Below are positions 36,272-44,370 of a DNA stretch of 64,000 nucleotides, piece after piece. This DNA is from WHSW01 sp963722175 (lineage in GTDB: Bacteria > Actinomycetota > Thermoleophilia > Solirubrobacterales > 70-9). The translations under genes and the position numbers were made by a program. The stretch lies in contig CAVRKA010000001.1 in the NCBI GenBank assembly GCA_963722175.1, positions 248,001 to 312,000 on the forward strand, in the 5' to 3' direction. The notes beneath the pieces are model-generated. The model was not told the DNA's origin. It did no database searches and worked only from the letters and a program-made list of their open reading frames with translations. Position 1 is the first letter of the stretch. The number at the start of each line of letters is the position of its first letter.

Positions 36272-38188
36272 CTACGCCGCCGCGGCCGACTCCGCCCAGC
36301 TTCCGTAGAGCTCCGCGTAGCGCCCGCCGGCCTCGATCAGCTCCTCGTGGGTGCCGGACTCGGCGATCCGGCCGCGCTCGAGGACGACGATCCGGCCGGC
36401 CCGCCTGATCGTCGACAGCCGGTGGGCGATCACGATCGCCGTCCGCCCGGCGAGCAGGCGCTCGAGGCCGTGCTCGATCACCCGCTCGGTCCGCACGTCG
36501 ACGTTCGAGGTCGCCTCGTCGAGGATCAGGATCCGCGGCTCGGCGAGCAGCGCCCGCGCGAAGGCGACCAGCTGGCGCTGCCCGGCCGACAGGTGCGCGC
36601 CGCGCTCCCCGACCTCGGTGTCGAACCCCTCCCGGAGCCGCTCGATGAACTCGACCGCGCCGACCGCGCGCGCGGCCGCGACGATCTCGTCGTCGTCCGC
36701 GTCGGGGCGGCCGAAGGCGATGTTCTCGCGCACCGTGCCCGAGAAGAGGAAGCCCTCCTGCGGCACGATCCCCAGCTGGCGACGGACGCTCGAGGCGCGC
36801 AGCTCGCGCAGGTCGTGGCCGTCGACCAGCACCCGGCCGCGCTGCGGGTCGTAGAAGCGCGCGACGAGCTTCGCCAGGGTCGACTTCCCGGCGCCGGTCT
36901 CGCCGACCAGGGCAACCGTCTGGCCGGCCGGCACGTGCAGGCCGATCCCCTCCAACGCCCACCCGGGCTCCTCGTCGAGCTCGCTCGCCACGGCATCGCC
37001 CCCGCGTGCGTAGGAGAACCAGACGTCGTCGAGCTCGACCTCGCCTCGCAGCTGACCCGCCTCGATCGCATCGGGGGCGTCGACCATGTCCGGCTCGGTG
37101 TCGAGCAGGTCGAAGATCTTGTCGAGCGCCGCCATTCCCTGCTGGTAGGTCGTGTAGAGCTGCGAGATCTGCTGGATCGGGTCGAAGAACTGCGCCAGGT
37201 AGCCGATGAACGCGACCACGACCCCGATCTCGATCGCCCCGTCGATCGCCTGGCTGCCGCCGTAGAGGATGATCGCCGCCGTCCCGATCGCCGAGAGCAG
37301 CTCGACCGCCGGGAAATAGGCCGCGTTGAGTTGCACCGTCCGCAGGTTGACTTCGCGGTTGGCCTCGTTGAGCTCCGTCATCCGGGCGACGTGGCGGTCC
37401 TCGCGCCCGAACGTCCGCACGACCCGGATCCCCGACAGCGTCTCCTGCAGGTACGCGGTGATGTCGGCGATCTTCTCCCGCGTCATCCGGTACGCCCCGG
37501 CCGAGGCGATCCGGAAGACGAGGCTGGCGACGAGCAGGATCGGGAAGGTCAGAAAGGTGACCAGGGCCAGCTGCACGTCGAGCGCCAGCAGGATCCCGAC
37601 CACCCCGATCAGGGTCAGGGTGCTCGAGAACAACGTCACCACCCCGTCGGTGACCAGCGAGTCGAGCGCCTGGACGTCATTCGTCATCCGCGAGATCAGC
37701 ACCCCCGGCTTGCGCCGGGTGAAGAAGCCGATCGACATCTTCTGGATGTGGACGTAGATGCGCTCGCGCAGGTCCTGAAGCGCGCGCTGGCCCACCCAGC
37801 CGACCAGATAGGTCTGGGCGTAGCTGGCGGCCCAGTAGATCGCCACCGAGGCGATGAAGACCAGGACGATCACGGTCAGCGCCGACTCGTCGCCCGCCCT
37901 GATTCCGCTGTCGATCGCCCTCCCGGCCAGATACGGAGGCGCCAGCGCCGCCGCGGTCGCGATCAACAGGGCGACGCCCATCAGCAGCACCTGCACCCGG
38001 TACGGCCGCAGCAGCCCGAGCAGCCAGCGCACCTTGCGCGCCCGCTCGTCCTCGCCGCGCACCAGCCGCCAGATGTCGCGCAGCATCAGGACCGTGCCGG
38101 CGAGCCGACCGGGCTGGTTGGCCTGGTCCTCGGTCTCCTCGGCGACGTCGGAGCCCTGGGTCTCGGGATCTCGCTTCGCCTCGCTCAC
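36272..38188 (-). CDS. ABC exporter half-transporter with canonical Walker B
   Basis: A 638-residue half-transporter: six membrane helices (about 60-330), then an ABC ATPase. Walker A GETGAGKST, signature LSAGQ (non-canonical Ala in place of the second Gly), Walker B ILILDEATSNVD with the catalytic Glu, and H-loop IVIAHRLST. GTG start, overlapping the partner gene by 4 nt (GTGA). With the next entry it forms a heterodimeric exporter, probably for a drug, peptide or lipid. Confidence 0.93.
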   Translation of the reverse strand: MSEAKRDPETQGSDVAEETEDQANQPGRLAGTVLMLRDIWRLVRGEDERARKVRWLLGLLRPYRVQVLLMGVALLIATAAALAPPYLAGRAIDSGIRAGDESALTVIVLVFIASVAIYWAASYAQTYLVGWVGQRALQDLRERIYVHIQKMSIGFFTRRKPGVLISRMTNDVQALDSLVTDGVVTLFSSTLTLIGVVGILLALDVQLALVTFLTFPILLVASLVFRIASAGAYRMTREKIADITAYLQETLSGIRVVRTFGREDRHVARMTELNEANREVNLRTVQLNAAYFPAVELLSAIGTAAIILYGGSQAIDGAIEIGVVVAFIGYLAQFFDPIQQISQLYTTYQQGMAALDKIFDLLDTEPDMVDAPDAIEAGQLRGEVELDDVWFSYARGGDAVASELDEEPGWALEGIGLHVPAGQTVALVGETGAGKSTLAKLVARFYDPQRGRVLVDGHDLRELRASSVRRQLGIVPQEGFLFSGTVRENIAFGRPDADDDEIVAAARAVGAVEFIERLREGFDTEVGERGAHLSAGQRQLVAFARALLAEPRILILDEATSNVDVRTERVIEHGLERLLAGRTAIVIAHRLSTIRRAGRIVVLERGRIAESGTHEELIEAGGRYAELYGSWAESAAAA

Positions 38189-39954
38189 AGTCTCACCAGC
38201 TCCTCGCGCTCCTCGAGGTCGCGCTGCAGGAAGACCACGTCCTCGCAGCCGAACTCGGCGATCTCCGCGTACAACGGGCAGCGCTCGAGGAGCTCCTCGT
38301 GGGTGCCGCGGTCCACGATCCGACCCGCGTCCATGACCACGATCTCGTCGGCGAGCGAGATCGTCGACAGCCGATGAGCGACGACGAACGTCGTCCGTCC
38401 CGCCATCGCCTCGCGCAGGCCCCGCTTGATCTCCTCCTCGGTCGTCGCGTCCACCGAGGAGGTCGCGTCGTCGAGGATCAGGATCCGCGGCTCGGCGATC
38501 AGCGCCCGGGCGATCGCGATCCGCTGCCGCTGGCCGCCGGAGAGGGTGAGGCCGCGTTCGCCGACCATCGTCTCGTAGCCGTCGGGCAGGCGGGTGACGA
38601 AATCGTGGGCCTGCGCGCGACGGGCCGCGAGCTCGATCTGCTCGCGGCTCGCATCGGGCCGCCCGTAGGAGATGTTGTCGGCGACCGTGGCCGAGAACAG
38701 GAACGGGTCATCGGCGACGAACGCGATCTGCCGCCGCAGCGACCCGACCTCGACCGAGCGCAGGTCGGCGCCGTCGACCAGCACCTCGCCGTCGGTGGGG
38801 TCGTAGAGGCGAGCGATCAGCGCCACCAGGCTCGTCTTCCCCGACCCGGTCGGACCGACGAGGGCGATCGTGCTGCCGGCCGCGACCGCGAGGTCGATCT
38901 CCGAAAGCGAGGCGCGGGCGCCGTCATAGCGCAGGCCGACGTTGCGGAACTCGACCGCGCCCGGGCCCGGTGGCAGCCCTGGCGCCTCCGGGGGGCTGGT
39001 GATCCGCGGCTCGCGGTCGATGATCTCGAACAGCCGGTTGCCGGAGGCGACCGCCCGCTGGGCCATCCCGAGCGACATCCCGAGCATCCGCATCGGCCCC
39101 ATCAGCAGGGTCAGATACGTGAAGAAGGCGGTGAACTCGCCCAGGGTCATGTCGCCCTCGATCACCTCGCGGCCGCCGACCCAGAGCACGACGGCGAGGC
39201 CCAGGCTGGGGATGAACCCGAGCATCGGCGAGTAGAAGGCGCGCAGGCGGGTCGAGTAGACGTTCTGGTCGAAGACGCGGGTGACCGAGCGCTGGAAGCG
39301 GCGCAGCATGTGCTCCTCGCGCGCGAACGCCTTTACGACTCGGATCCCCGAGACGCTCTCCTCCGCCTCCGCGGTCAGCTCGGCGATCCGCTGCTGGACC
39401 TCCTGGACCGCCGGCCGCGAGAGCAGGCTGAAGCGCGCCGCCGCGAGGATCACGAACGGCACCGGGATCAGCGCCAGCGCCGCCAGGGCCGGGTTGAGCA
39501 CGAACATGACGATGCTGGCGAGCGTGATCGTGAGCGCGTTCTGAGTCAGGAAGATCAGCCCGTAGCCGAGGAAGAAGCGGATCGCCTGCAGGTCGACCGT
39601 CGCCCGCGACATCAGCTGGCCGGTCTGCTGGCCGTCGAAGAACCCGAGCTCGAGGGCCTGGAGGTGCTGGTACACGCGCTCGCGCAGGTCGAATTCGACC
39701 GCCAGCGAGACGTTGCCGGCGATCAGGCGCCGCACGACGGTCAGCCCGAGCCGCAGGAGCCCGGCGCCGACGAGGGCCGCCGCCAGCGGCAGCAGCACGT
39801 CCCGGTCGCCCTCGTCGATCGCGTCGACGGCGCCCCCGATCAGCAGCGGGATGACGACCGTCATCACCATCGCCGCCCAGGCGAAGACCAGCGACCAGAT
39901 CACCGTCCGCCGGTATGGGCGCAGAAACCCGAGCAAACGACGGAAAGTGGCCAT
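38185..39954 (-). CDS. ABC exporter half-transporter with degenerate Walker B
   Basis: A 589-residue half-transporter: six membrane helices then an ABC ATPase. Walker A GPTGSGKTS, signature LSGGQRQR, Walker B ILILDDATSSVD: the catalytic Glu is Asp, and H-loop is VVAHRLSTI. The combination with the partner's LSAGQ marks the asymmetric catalytic site of TM287/288-type exporters. The upstream open frame beyond 39954 is a shadow. The ATG at 39954 is set by the -10 box at 39962-39967. Confidence 0.93.
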   Translation of the reverse strand: MATFRRLLGFLRPYRRTVIWSLVFAWAAMVMTVVIPLLIGGAVDAIDEGDRDVLLPLAAALVGAGLLRLGLTVVRRLIAGNVSLAVEFDLRERVYQHLQALELGFFDGQQTGQLMSRATVDLQAIRFFLGYGLIFLTQNALTITLASIVMFVLNPALAALALIPVPFVILAAARFSLLSRPAVQEVQQRIAELTAEAEESVSGIRVVKAFAREEHMLRRFQRSVTRVFDQNVYSTRLRAFYSPMLGFIPSLGLAVVLWVGGREVIEGDMTLGEFTAFFTYLTLLMGPMRMLGMSLGMAQRAVASGNRLFEIIDREPRITSPPEAPGLPPGPGAVEFRNVGLRYDGARASLSEIDLAVAAGSTIALVGPTGSGKTSLVALIARLYDPTDGEVLVDGADLRSVEVGSLRRQIAFVADDPFLFSATVADNISYGRPDASREQIELAARRAQAHDFVTRLPDGYETMVGERGLTLSGGQRQRIAIARALIAEPRILILDDATSSVDATTEEEIKRGLREAMAGRTTFVVAHRLSTISLADEIVVMDAGRIVDRGTHEELLERCPLYAEIAEFGCEDVVFLQRDLEEREELVRL

Positions 39955-39961
39955 CGACCTG

Positions 39962-39967
39962 ACTATA
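39962..39967 (-). promoter_or_regulatory. -10 box for the ABC exporter operon
   Basis: TATAGT on the minus strand ends 7 nt before the ATG at 39954, with no ribosome site. The exporter operon appears to be leaderless. Confidence 0.55.
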
Positions 39968-40002
39968 CAAAGTGAAGTAACGGGCGGCGCAATACTTGTC
40001 GT

Positions 40003-40188
40003 GTGGCGCGACCGCCGGCAGGACTGTGCGATTCGTGCGCGCACCAGCGCGTCGTCCGCAACACGCGCGGCTCGAGCTTCTCGCTCTGCGAGCGCTCGCG
40101 CGCCGACCCCGCCTATCCCCGGTACCCGCGCCTGCCGGTCACCGAGTGCCGCGGCTGGGAGCGGCGTTCCGCGGAGGAGGTCGGATGA
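40003..40188 (+). CDS. small Cys-containing conserved protein
   Basis: A 61-residue protein with GLCDSCAHQRVVRNTRGSSF near the start, and SLCERSRADP and LPVTECRGW further on, giving four cysteines that could bind zinc. This looks like a small actinobacterial family. GTG start at 40003. It overlaps the kelch gene by 4 nt (ATGA), so the two are translated together. It diverges from the ABC exporter. Function unknown. Confidence 0.75.
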   Translation: MARPPAGLCDSCAHQRVVRNTRGSSFSLCERSRADPAYPRYPRLPVTECRGWERRSAEEVG

Positions 40189-41186
40189 CCGCCCTCGGAA
40201 TCCGCGCCATGCTTGCCGCGGCGGTTGGCCTTGTCGCCGCGACCGCGGTCGTCTATGCGGCGACCCGTGACGGCGACCGGGCGCCGGCTCGCCAGGCCGA
40301 GGACTCGTGGGCGGCACTGGCGCCGAGCCCCCTCGAGCGCACCGAGGTCGGCGCGGCCCGGGTCGGCGACCGGATCTACGTCGTCGGCGGGTTCATCTCG
40401 ACCGGCGGGACGACCGGGCAGATGGTCCGCTACGACATCTCGGCCGACCGCTGGACGGAGGTCGCCCCGCTGCCGATCGAGGTCAACCACCCCGGGATGA
40501 CTGCGCTGGACGGCCATATCTATTTGCTCGGCGGCTTCCTCGGCGGCGGCGAGCAATCCCGGCGCCTCTACCGCTACGACCCTGGGCGCGACCGCTGGAA
40601 GCGTCTGATCGACGCGCCGACGGCCCGCGGCGCGCTTGCGCTGGCCGGGATCGGGCATCGGCTGTACGCGGCGGGCGGCGCGTCGGCGACCGACGACACG
40701 CTGCAGCGGCTCGAGATCTACAACCTGCGGCGCGACCGCTGGACGGTCGGCGCGAAGATGCCGACCGGGCGCAACCATGTCGGCGCCGCGATCTTCAAGG
40801 GCGGTCTGGTTGTCACGGGTGGCCGGCCCGGCCCCGTGAACGGCGGGATGACGACGGTCGAGCGCTACGACCCCGTCCGCGATCGCTGGAGCGCGCTTCC
40901 CGACCTGTCCACGGCCCGCAGTGGACATGCGACCGTGACGGTTGGCGGCCGTCTGGGGGGCCGGATCGTGGTCTTTGGCGGCGAGGAGCTTGGCGGCGGG
41001 ACGACGATCGAACAGGTCGAGCTTTTCGATCCGCGCAACGGCGGTTGGACGGCGCTGCCCGACATGGTCACGCCCCGCCACGGGGTCGGTGGCGCGGCGA
41101 AGGGGGACCGGATCTTCGCGCTCGAGGGCGGTCCGCAGCCCGGGCTCGCCTACTCGCCGGCGCTCGAGTACCTCGACCTGCCGTAG
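40185..41186 (+). CDS. exported kelch-repeat protein
   Basis: A 333-residue protein. An N-terminal hydrophobic helix (about 5-27) acts as a signal or membrane anchor. Six kelch repeats follow, each with a double-glycine and a following Tyr/Trp pair (for example RIYVVGGF, HIYLLGGFL, RLYAAGGA, IVVFGGE), giving a probable six-bladed beta-propeller. Ligand unknown. The start overlaps the 61-aa gene. Confidence 0.9.
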   Translation: MTALGIRAMLAAAVGLVAATAVVYAATRDGDRAPARQAEDSWAALAPSPLERTEVGAARVGDRIYVVGGFISTGGTTGQMVRYDISADRWTEVAPLPIEVNHPGMTALDGHIYLLGGFLGGGEQSRRLYRYDPGRDRWKRLIDAPTARGALALAGIGHRLYAAGGASATDDTLQRLEIYNLRRDRWTVGAKMPTGRNHVGAAIFKGGLVVTGGRPGPVNGGMTTVERYDPVRDRWSALPDLSTARSGHATVTVGGRLGGRIVVFGGEELGGGTTIEQVELFDPRNGGWTALPDMVTPRHGVGGAAKGDRIFALEGGPQPGLAYSPALEYLDLP

Positions 41187-41195
41187 AGGGCGCCG

Positions 41196-41777
41196 TCAGC
41201 AGTTCGGCAGGGTGCGCGCGTCGCCCTGACAGGCGAGCCCGCCCTCGGGCGTCTTCGGCGACGCGTACCACTCCTCGGCGAACGACCGGATCGCGGCCGC
41301 GTCGACCGCCGCGCACTTCTGCAGCGCGCCCCAGGCGCTGAGCGCGAATGGCACGTCCATGTCGGGGTTCTCGACCACCGCGACCTGGTAGTAGCCGTCC
41401 TGGATCAACGCGTTGAACTCCTCCTCGACCGCCGCCTGGTCGGCCTCCGAGAGGCCGTTGGTCCACCCGATCACCGCGCCGTGCTCGAGGAAGTGGACCG
41501 TCTCGCCGTAGGGCTGAGGATCGGTATAGACCCTGCTCCCCGCGGTGGCCGGGTCGTTGTGGTCGCCGCCGGCCGGCGGGATGGTCGCGTAGTCAGTGGC
41601 GGTGAACTCGCGGTCGAGGTGCGTCACGGGCCCGACGTCGACCTCCTCGATCGCGTCGCAGTCGCCGGTGGCGACGTCGGTCTCGGTCGAGGTCGTCTCG
41701 TCCCCGCCACCACAGGCGCCCGCGGCGAGCGCCGCGCCGGCGAGCACAAAGAGCAAGAGGACTCTGATTCCCCGCAT
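41196..41777 (-). CDS. DUF3105 lipoprotein
   Basis: A 193-residue protein. A lipobox (AAGAC) follows a hydrophobic signal. The DUF3105 signature THLDREF, DYATIPPAGGDHNDPA and ETVHFLEHGAVIGW is seen, with His residues that could bind metal. Cysteines in the mature part (about 30, 145, 180 and 193) could form disulfides. The ATG at 41777 is chosen; GTG 41789 is possible. Function of the family is unknown. It converges with the kelch gene with a 9-nt gap. Confidence 0.88.
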   Translation of the reverse strand: MRGIRVLLLFVLAGAALAAGACGGGDETTSTETDVATGDCDAIEEVDVGPVTHLDREFTATDYATIPPAGGDHNDPATAGSRVYTDPQPYGETVHFLEHGAVIGWTNGLSEADQAAVEEEFNALIQDGYYQVAVVENPDMDVPFALSAWGALQKCAAVDAAAIRSFAEEWYASPKTPEGGLACQGDARTLPNC

Positions 41778-41828
41778 CGAGGGCGGCACGCTAGCGGGCG
41801 CCGCAGCGGGGCGCCCGCACGGTCTGGG

Positions 41829-42686
41829 TCAGCCCTCGGCCGGGGGCGGAGCGGCGCGCAGGGCGCCGGCGCTGGCGGCGACGACGAGCACGATCGCGAT
41901 CACCTCGCGCGTCGCCAGGTCCTGGCCTAGGGCGATGAAGCCGATCGTCGCCGCGATCGCGGGCTCGAGGCTCATCAGCACCCCGAAGGTGCTGCGCGGC
42001 AGCCGCCGTAGCGCCTCGAGCTCGAGCGAGTAGGGGATCGCCGAGCTCAGCATCGCGACCGCGAGCCCGATCGCCAGCACCTCCGCGGAGAGCAGGTCCG
42101 CGCCGCCCGCCACGATCCCGGCGGGCAGGATCAGCACCGCCGAGACGAGCATCGCGAGCGCGAGGCCGTCGCCGCCGGCAAACGCGCGGCCGACCCGGGC
42201 CGAGAGCAGGATGTAGGCGGCCCAGAACACCCCGGCGAGCAGCGCCAGCGCCACGCCGAGCGCATCGAGCCCGGCGCCGAGGTCGGGCGCGAGCAGCAGG
42301 ATCCCGGCGGCGGCGAGCGCCGCCCAGACCAGGTCACCGCGGCTGCGGGTGAGCGCGAACGCGACCCCGAGGGGTCCGACGAACTCGAGCGTCACGGCGA
42401 TCCCGAGCGGGATCCGGTCGAGCGACAGGTAGAAGCTGGTGTTCATCGCGGCGAGCGCGACACCGAAAAGGATCACGTCGCGCGCATGGGCGCCGCGCAG
42501 CCCGGCGAGCGCCGGGCGCCAGATCGCCGCCAGCACGACCGCCGCGAAGACGAGTCGCAGCATCACCGTGCCGACCGGCCCGAGCTCGTCGAACAGCTCG
42601 GTCGCGACCGCGGCGCCGCTCTGCACCGAGATCGCGCCGCCGAGCACCAGCGCCACCGCGGTCACGCGTCCGTCGGCGCGGTTCAC
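41829..42686 (-). CDS. EamA-family (RhtA-like) exporter
   Basis: A 285-residue membrane protein of the drug/metabolite transporter superfamily, ten predicted helices in two EamA halves. The N-terminus GAISVQSGAAVATELFDELGPVGTVMLRL and the C-terminal half with LEPAIAATIGFIALGQ resemble RhtA-type homoserine/threonine exporters. The substrate is uncertain. GTG start overlapping the upstream MBL gene by 4 nt (GTGA). Confidence 0.9.
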   Translation of the reverse strand: MNRADGRVTAVALVLGGAISVQSGAAVATELFDELGPVGTVMLRLVFAAVVLAAIWRPALAGLRGAHARDVILFGVALAAMNTSFYLSLDRIPLGIAVTLEFVGPLGVAFALTRSRGDLVWAALAAAGILLLAPDLGAGLDALGVALALLAGVFWAAYILLSARVGRAFAGGDGLALAMLVSAVLILPAGIVAGGADLLSAEVLAIGLAVAMLSSAIPYSLELEALRRLPRSTFGVLMSLEPAIAATIGFIALGQDLATREVIAIVLVVAASAGALRAAPPPAEG

Positions 42687-43564
42687 TCGGATGGCTGCTC
42701 GGGAACGCGCGGCAGGGCCGCGAGCCGGGCGTCGCCGCTGACCGCGGCGATCTCACCCTCGAGCTCGCCCAGCTTCGCCCCGGCGATCAACGAGAGGTCG
42801 TCGTCGAGCGGGCGGAAGAAGTCGTCGTAGTGGGTCGGGACGACGACCGCCGGGTCGAGGCGGGGCAGGATCCGCTCCCAGTAGCGGCGGCTGAAGTTGC
42901 GACCCGCGATCCCCGCCAGGAAGACGTCGACGCCCGTGTTGTCGAGCTCGTCGTCGAGCAGCTCGGCGCTCCCCTGGTGATAGAGGCTGATCCCGGCGAC
43001 CTCGATCCGGATGCCCCAGACCTGACCGCACTTGTAGGCGCTCGGGCAGAGACCGTCCAGGTGGTCGCAGGTCAGCTCGCCCGCGTAGGGCACCTTCAGC
43101 CCGAGGATCAGCTTCGAGTGGGCGCTGCGGATGAAGGTGACGACGAACGGACCGAGCTCGAAGGGGCGGTTGGGCTCGACCTCGACGGTGAGCTCGGCGA
43201 GGCCGTGCAGGTCCATCAACCGCGTCAGTGAGCTCGAGCCGTACGCTCGGCATCCGAACCGCCGGGCGATCGCCGGCGCGTCGACCGCGTGGTCGAAGTG
43301 CGTGTGGCCGACGAGCACCCCGACGGCGTCGTCGGTCGCGGGCAGGTAGCGATCGAGCGCAACGGGGTCGGGCAGCGCGGTCCGGCGCAGGAGCAGGCTG
43401 CGCAGCGGCACCCGCGAGAAGTAGGGGTCGACGTAGAGGCTGCGGCCCTCGTAGGCGATCCGGTAGCCCGAAACGCCGAGCCACTCGATCTCGAGCCCGG
43501 CCGGCAGGACGAACGGCCGGGACTCGAGCTCGGCGAGGACGGCGAGGTCTTCGGCGCTGCCCAT
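42683..43564 (-). CDS. metallo-beta-lactamase fold hydrolase
   Basis: A 293-residue MBL-fold protein. Metal-binding HTHFDHAVD lies near residue 82-90, with later His and Asp positions in VVVPTHYDDF. Substrate unknown; this group resembles UlaG-type or N-acyl-phosphatidylethanolamine phospholipase-like hydrolases. The ATG at 43564 is supported by a TAAGCT -10 box 7 nt upstream. Upstream open frame is a shadow. Operon with the EamA exporter. Confidence 0.88.
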   Translation of the reverse strand: MGSAEDLAVLAELESRPFVLPAGLEIEWLGVSGYRIAYEGRSLYVDPYFSRVPLRSLLLRRTALPDPVALDRYLPATDDAVGVLVGHTHFDHAVDAPAIARRFGCRAYGSSSLTRLMDLHGLAELTVEVEPNRPFELGPFVVTFIRSAHSKLILGLKVPYAGELTCDHLDGLCPSAYKCGQVWGIRIEVAGISLYHQGSAELLDDELDNTGVDVFLAGIAGRNFSRRYWERILPRLDPAVVVPTHYDDFFRPLDDDLSLIAGAKLGELEGEIAAVSGDARLAALPRVPEQPSE

Positions 43565-43571
43565 CGCCGCC

Positions 43572-43577
43572 AGCTTA
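43572..43577 (-). promoter_or_regulatory. -10 box for the MBL/EamA operon
   Basis: TAAGCT on the minus strand ends 7 nt before the ATG at 43564. No ribosome site is present; leaderless arrangement. Confidence 0.5.
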
Positions 43578-43654
43578 TGGCGTGCAAGCAGGGATTCCTT
43601 GGTGGGTGGATCTTTCGACGGCGCCGATGTGTATCGTGCCCCGCGTTCTTGGAC

Positions 43655-43777
43655 CCGTGCCGAATCTCCGTCCGTACGCGGACGGGGAGCGGGGGAACCA
43701 AGTGTTGGGGCTAACCCACCTCGCACAGGTGGGGGCGCTGCTTCTTTAGCGCTCGCCCGTCAGCTAACCCCGCAGGC
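43655..43777 (+). ncRNA. c-di-AMP riboswitch (ydaO/yuaA class)
   Basis: Conserved ydaO/yuaA blocks occur in order: GCCGAATC (43659-43666), GGGGGAACCAA (43691-43701), TTGGGGCTAAC (43705-43715), and the 3' block GCCCGTCAGCTAACC with CCGCAGGC ending at 43777. Paired arms CCGTCCG...CGGACGG at the top confirm folding. These riboswitches turn genes off at high c-di-AMP and often control cell-wall hydrolases in actinobacteria, as here. The ribosome site AAAAAGGAG follows at about 43779. Confidence 0.88.
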
Positions 43778-43797
43778 AGAAAAAGGAGACGGATTCA

Positions 43798-44361
43798 GTG
43801 CGTAAGTCAGTACGCGTTTTCAAGCCCGCCACGGCCATCGTTGCCTGCGCCGCGGTCGCCGCGCTCTCGATCCCGGCCTCGGCGGTCGCCGGCTCCGGCG
43901 GCGTCGGCCCCGGATCGGCCCCGCCGCCCCCGACCCCCGGCAGCGAGGCGAAGCTGATGCCCAGCGGGCAGGCTCGCCCGCCGGCCGACGCGCCGAAGCA
44001 GGTGCTGGCGGCGATCGAAGCCGCCAACAGCATCGACGACGCCGGCTACTGCATGGGCGGCGGCCACAAGGGCAACTGCTTCGACTGCTCGGGCGCCGTC
44101 AGCTACGTCCTTGGCCCGGAGGGTGCGGGGATCCTCGACGAACCGCTCGACTCGAGTGGCTTCAAGCGGTGGGGCGAGCGCGGTCGCGGCAGCTGGATCA
44201 CCGTCTACACGAACCCGGGCCACGCCTACGTCGTGATCGCCGGCCTGCGCTTCGACACCTCTCAGCCGGACGACGGCGAGGAGGGCCCCGGCTGGTCGAA
44301 GGACGTCAAGGCCGGGCTCGTCAACGGCCCGTTCAAGAAGCGGCACTTCCTCGGGCTGTAG
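43798..44361 (+). CDS. secreted NlpC/P60-like peptidoglycan hydrolase
   Basis: A 187-residue exported protein. Signal peptide (about 1-32), a Pro-rich linker, then a compact domain with GNCFDCSGAVSYVLG, in which the Cys of DCSG is the nucleophile, and GHAYVVIAGLRFDTS with the catalytic His. The fold is like small NlpC/P60 (D,L-endopeptidase) domains. Start GTG at 43798 behind a riboswitch-controlled leader with AAGGAG. Known actinobacterial ydaO targets include such wall enzymes (resuscitation or wall turnover). Confidence 0.85.
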   Translation: MRKSVRVFKPATAIVACAAVAALSIPASAVAGSGGVGPGSAPPPPTPGSEAKLMPSGQARPPADAPKQVLAAIEAANSIDDAGYCMGGGHKGNCFDCSGAVSYVLGPEGAGILDEPLDSSGFKRWGERGRGSWITVYTNPGHAYVVIAGLRFDTSQPDDGEEGPGWSKDVKAGLVNGPFKKRHFLGL

Positions 44362-44370
44362 GCCCGGAAG

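Noticed and set aside
43565..43726. N-terminal extension of the MBL hydrolase by 54 codons
   Set aside because: It runs into the riboswitch, and the -10 box 7 nt before ATG 43564 marks the true start.
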